From: an uncultured Eubacteriales bacterium
GTDB taxonomy: Bacteria; Bacillota; Clostridia; Oscillospirales; CAG-272
Assembly (NCBI GenBank): GCA_900546695.1
Contig: URDX01000032.1
Coordinates: 1-17,483 of the forward strand
Direction of reading: 5' to 3'
Length of the DNA stretch: 17,483 nucleotides
In this document: in pieces, positions 14,683 to 17,483 of the stretch
Numbering within the stretch: position 1 is the first letter of the stretch
Layout of the letters: the number at the start of each line of letters is the position of its first letter
Translations under genes and position numbers: made by a program
Notes under the pieces: model-generated
The model's database searches: none
What the model was told of the DNA's origin: nothing
The model's input: only the letters and a program-made list of their open reading frames with translations

Positions 14683-17483
14683 ATGAAAAAAACATTCAAG
14701 AAGCTTTGTGCTGTTGCACTTGCGGGAATGTTTTCGTTGCAGAGCGTTTCTCTGATGACACTCAGCTCGAGTGCGGCAGAAGAAGCGAGCGAAGGCATCG
14801 CAAAGGCAACTGCCACGGTTGACGGAATTAAGGACGAGGCATATGCCGACACCTGTACCGTCAATGGCAACACCACAGAGATCAACTTCCTCTGGGATGA
14901 CAGCTACTACTATGTGTATGCTACGATCGAGGACAGCACCGCAAATGACGGTGATATGCTCTATCTTGCATTCATGAACAAGGACAACAACTTCTGGAAC
15001 GAGGCTTGCGTCCTTGAGTTCCACCTTAACAAGGATTTTGCAAGAATGGAAATTGAGTTCGGCAGTGCCTATGAGGGCTGCGGCGGCAACTTTGCTCGCA
15101 TGAACTCTACCGAGAACACTGCTTCCACAGAGTACGCTATTAAGAAGACCGACAGCGGCTATGTTGTCGAGGCAAGAATAGCGGACAACGCTCTGGCAGT
15201 CGGCAAGGGCATGGCTTTCGGCTACGGCGTCAAGAATGACGGCGCTTGGTGCGACGGTCTCGGCGACGATGCCGGCACCACATGGCAGAAGGTCTACAAC
15301 GGCGACCAGGCAAACATCAAGGACGGTCCCGGCACCATTATTACCTGCGCTAAGGGCAATGATGCTCCCGTAATTCCTACCGACGGCAATATCGTTAAGA
15401 AGGGTACTCCCCGCCTTGACGGTAAGCTCGACAGCATCTACAGCGATTCCTACAAGCTTGATACGCTTGACCTTCTTAAGGCGGGCGACCTCAGCATTGC
15501 ATGGCCTAACTCGACTCCTACTTTAAACGAGTATCTCGATTCGGGACTTCTTGCTGATGAGAACTCGACGAAGCTCCTTGCTCCCGAGACTATCCCGGAT
15601 GTACTTGTACACGCCGAGATGTACTTCCTGTGGGATGACGATGCACTCTACATCTATACTAAGGTCTATGACAACGATATTCATGACCTTCTTGCAGAGA
15701 CAGACTATACCTACGATGGACTGGCTGAGAATATCGTTCATGACCGTCCTTGGCTTAACGAGTCTGTAACTCACACTATCTATCCCGTTCAGAACCACTT
15801 TATCGACATGGCGGTTACCGGAATTGCTTCCGGCGCTATGTATGACGCAGGAGCCTGCTCGAAGCCCGAGACATGGGGCACCTACGACGCATGTATCAAT
15901 TTTGAAGGCTGGTCTAAGCTCCATTGCTGGCACCATGTTGATGCGGCAACAAAGAACGAAGACCGTGCAAATCTTGCTTCCGCATTCCATGAGGATGAGG
16001 GCTACTACACCGTTGAGATGAGAATTCCGATCTCCGAGCGTGACCTCGGCGGCACACCTCTTAAGGATGCATTCCTTAAGAGCGGTGAGAAGTTTGACTA
16101 TCTCTACACCATTTGGGATGTTCGCGGCTTACTCTCCGGCAAGAATTTTGACAATTACAATGCAAATGCATGGATCGGTCAGATGCTTGACAAGGATAAG
16201 TTTGTAACCATGACCCTTTCCGGCGAAGAGGCTGTTCCTGCGGCATGCGAGCATGAGTGGGATGCCGATTATACCGTTGATAAGGCTGCTACCTGCACTG
16301 CAGAGGGACAGAAGAGCATCTACTGCTCGCTCTGCGGCGAGTATAAGCCCGATTCTACCGTAACTATCCCCGCGCTCGGACATGATTATGTCGACGGCTT
16401 CTGTACCAGATGCGGAGAGGCTGAGACTCTTGTTGCAAAGAAGTACTCCCCCGTACTCGACGGCGTACTCGATGATGCATATCTTGATTCCGCAAGCTTC
16501 AAGGCTTCCGATCTCGGTAAGCACGGCAAGCTCAGCCTTGGCTGGAGCAACTGGGCAAACGGCGTAGATGAGCTTGTTGAAGCAGGACTCCTTAAGGATA
16601 AGGAGTCTACAGCACTCCTTCCCGACGGCGATTACACTACTCCCGCATTCACCGACGCGGATGTATACTTCCTTTGGGATGATGATGCGCTTTACGTATA
16701 TACCAAGGTTTACGATGACGATCCTATCGACATCACAAGCTCCCCCTTCTTCAAGGAAGAGGGCAGGACCGTTTACGGCAGCATCGGCGCTGACAGACCT
16801 TGGATAAACGATACCGTTTCTCACATTATCAACCCGCTTGCTAACCCCTACGCAACCATCAATGCGACCGGGGACGCATTCGGTCACTATGCATGGGACA
16901 GCGAAAGAGGCGGCGGTTGGTCCGATCTCTGCTACTTTGATGGCTCCGACGCAGCTACCCGTGAGGCATCCGCTGCAAATGTAAAGGCTACCGTGATCGA
17001 GGGCGGTTACGCCGTCGAGCTCAGAATCCCGATCTCCTCTAAGGATTTCGGCGGCACTCCTCTCAAGGATGCATTCCTTAAGGACGGCAGCAACCTTACC
17101 TATAAGTATCAGCTCATTGATACCGTTTCTAAGCTTGTTGGCTCTCCTTTCTCTGATAATGGATTCCAGTGCTCCGATTGGCTCCTTGTCACCTCCTCTG
17201 CACTGAATATAGAGCTCAGCGGCGAGGCTCCTCACATCCACACCTGGGCTGAGGACTATACGACCGATAAGGAAGCAACCTGTACCGAGGCAGGCAGCAA
17301 GAGCATCCACTGCACCGAGTGTGACGCTGTAAAGCCCGACTCTACCGTTGCTATCGAAGCTCTCGGTCACGATTGGTCCGAGGAGTACACCGTTGATACC
17401 GCTGCAACCTGCACTGCAGAGGGCAGCAAGAGCATCCACTGCAAGAGATGCGACGAGAAGAAGCCTGATTCTGCCGTTGCAGT
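14683..17483 (+). CDS. Large secreted protein with CBM9-like domains and Cys/His repeat modules (3' end outside window)
   Basis: At least 933 residues are encoded and no stop is reached. Residues 1-32 form a signal peptide (MKKTFKK, hydrophobic core, SSSAA near the cut). Domain 1 (about 42-228), domain 2 (239-520) and domain 3 (586-850) each begin with a T/R/V-(L/V)-DG-x4-(A/I)-Y type motif and contain FLWDD(S/D)xx(Y/L)Y, the pattern of carbohydrate-binding family 9-like domains. Domains 2 and 3 are clear duplicates, sharing YFLWDDDALY and GGTPLKDAFLK. Between and after them stand 43-residue modules, H-x-W...C-x9-C-x2-C...ALGH, at 524, 853 and 896, plus a half module at 567-577 with CTRC. Similar Cys/His modules occur in clostridial surface proteins. 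No catalytic domain or anchor is visible yet. A role in binding polysaccharide at or near the cell surface is inferred, not shown. It has its own strong promoter, and codon use differs from the genes before it. Confidence 0.85.
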   Translation, partial: MKKTFKKLCAVALAGMFSLQSVSLMTLSSSAAEEASEGIAKATATVDGIKDEAYADTCTVNGNTTEINFLWDDSYYYVYATIEDSTANDGDMLYLAFMNKDNNFWNEACVLEFHLNKDFARMEIEFGSAYEGCGGNFARMNSTENTASTEYAIKKTDSGYVVEARIADNALAVGKGMAFGYGVKNDGAWCDGLGDDAGTTWQKVYNGDQANIKDGPGTIITCAKGNDAPVIPTDGNIVKKGTPRLDGKLDSIYSDSYKLDTLDLLKAGDLSIAWPNSTPTLNEYLDSGLLADENSTKLLAPETIPDVLVHAEMYFLWDDDALYIYTKVYDNDIHDLLAETDYTYDGLAENIVHDRPWLNESVTHTIYPVQNHFIDMAVTGIASGAMYDAGACSKPETWGTYDACINFEGWSKLHCWHHVDAATKNEDRANLASAFHEDEGYYTVEMRIPISERDLGGTPLKDAFLKSGEKFDYLYTIWDVRGLLSGKNFDNYNANAWIGQMLDKDKFVTMTLSGEEAVPAACEHEWDADYTVDKAATCTAEGQKSIYCSLCGEYKPDSTVTIPALGHDYVDGFCTRCGEAETLVAKKYSPVLDGVLDDAYLDSASFKASDLGKHGKLSLGWSNWANGVDELVEAGLLKDKESTALLPDGDYTTPAFTDADVYFLWDDDALYVYTKVYDDDPIDITSSPFFKEEGRTVYGSIGADRPWINDTVSHIINPLANPYATINATGDAFGHYAWDSERGGGWSDLCYFDGSDAATREASAANVKATVIEGGYAVELRIPISSKDFGGTPLKDAFLKDGSNLTYKYQLIDTVSKLVGSPFSDNGFQCSDWLLVTSSALNIELSGEAPHIHTWAEDYTTDKEATCTEAGSKSIHCTECDAVKPDSTVAIEALGHDWSEEYTVDTAATCTAEGSKSIHCKRCDEKKPDSAVA
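15397..17223 (+). repeat. Tandem duplication of CBM9-like domain plus following linker
   Basis: Domain 2 starts around 15397 and domain 3 around 16438; equivalent DG motifs are at 15418 and 16459, 1041 nt apart. Near their ends GGCGGCACxCCTCT-AAGGATGCATTCC type DNA is almost identical at 16048-16080 and 17050-17082. Domain 2 carries about 39 nt more than domain 3. The high nucleotide similarity in several blocks suggests recent duplication or gene conversion. Confidence 0.75.
16246..17483 (+). repeat. 43-residue Cys/His module copies in the secreted protein
   Basis: Module histidines are encoded at 16252, 16381 (truncated module), 17239 and 17368; the complete modules are 129 nt long in both places. 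Each full copy keeps YTxD, ATCT, G-x-KSI, a CxxC pair and KPDS. The last copy runs off the window, so the number of copies is unknown. Confidence 0.8.

Noticed and set aside
16129..17439. 436-codon minus-strand frame opposite the secreted protein
   Set aside because: The sense frame has a signal peptide, repeated domains and a strong promoter and ribosome site. The antisense frame mirrors its codon bias and repeats.

Overview
The window looks like a chromosomal segment of a GC-rich, anaerobic, endospore-lineage Clostridia, most likely a gut Oscillospiraceae/Ruminococcaceae-type bacterium. The grounds are a single-chain pyruvate:ferredoxin oxidoreductase, the Firmicutes neighbour pair lon-engB, a run of site-2 protease, scpA, scpB, DUF2953, gerW (ytfJ), dacF-type carboxypeptidase and rluB, strong Shine-Dalgarno sites, and frequent ATA and GCG codons. 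Lineage is inferred from gene order and style; no marker RNA gene is present.

Layout. Positions 1-901 hold no gene I can support. The stretch contains several inverted repeats, a terminator-like hairpin pointing left, a six-unit degenerate 18-bp tandem repeat and a 20-bp perfect hairpin just past the nifJ stop. nifJ (902-4525, minus) follows. Between nifJ and lon (4526-4933) are two divergent, near-consensus sigma-A promoters and a roughly 160-nt lon leader with palindromes. From 4934 to 14367 nine plus-strand genes run in the same direction without a convincing internal terminator: lon, engB, an M50 protease, scpA, scpB, a DUF2953 protein, gerW, a D-Ala-D-Ala carboxypeptidase and rluB. A strong intrinsic terminator (14424-14475) closes this unit. 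A new near-consensus promoter (14520-14548) then drives a large secreted protein beginning at 14683 that is still open at the window end.

Functions. nifJ feeds acetyl-CoA and reduced ferredoxin into fermentation. The plus-strand unit is housekeeping: protein quality control (Lon), ribosome assembly (EngB, RluB), chromosome condensation (ScpA/ScpB with SMC), membrane proteolysis, peptidoglycan trimming and spore-related functions (GerW, possibly the carboxypeptidase). The last gene is of a different kind: a signal peptide, three CBM9-like beta-sandwich domains (two being a recent tandem duplication) and 43-residue Cys/His modules. It shares a biased codon choice with nifJ, which suggests strong expression.

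The most notable points are the modular secreted protein with its Cys/His repeats, the unusual acidic repeat-derived tail on ScpB, short degenerate tandem repeats in several different spacers, and the gene-free 0.9 kb at the left edge, which may contain the remains of a small toxin-type gene. I found no CRISPR array, tRNA, rRNA or insertion sequence.
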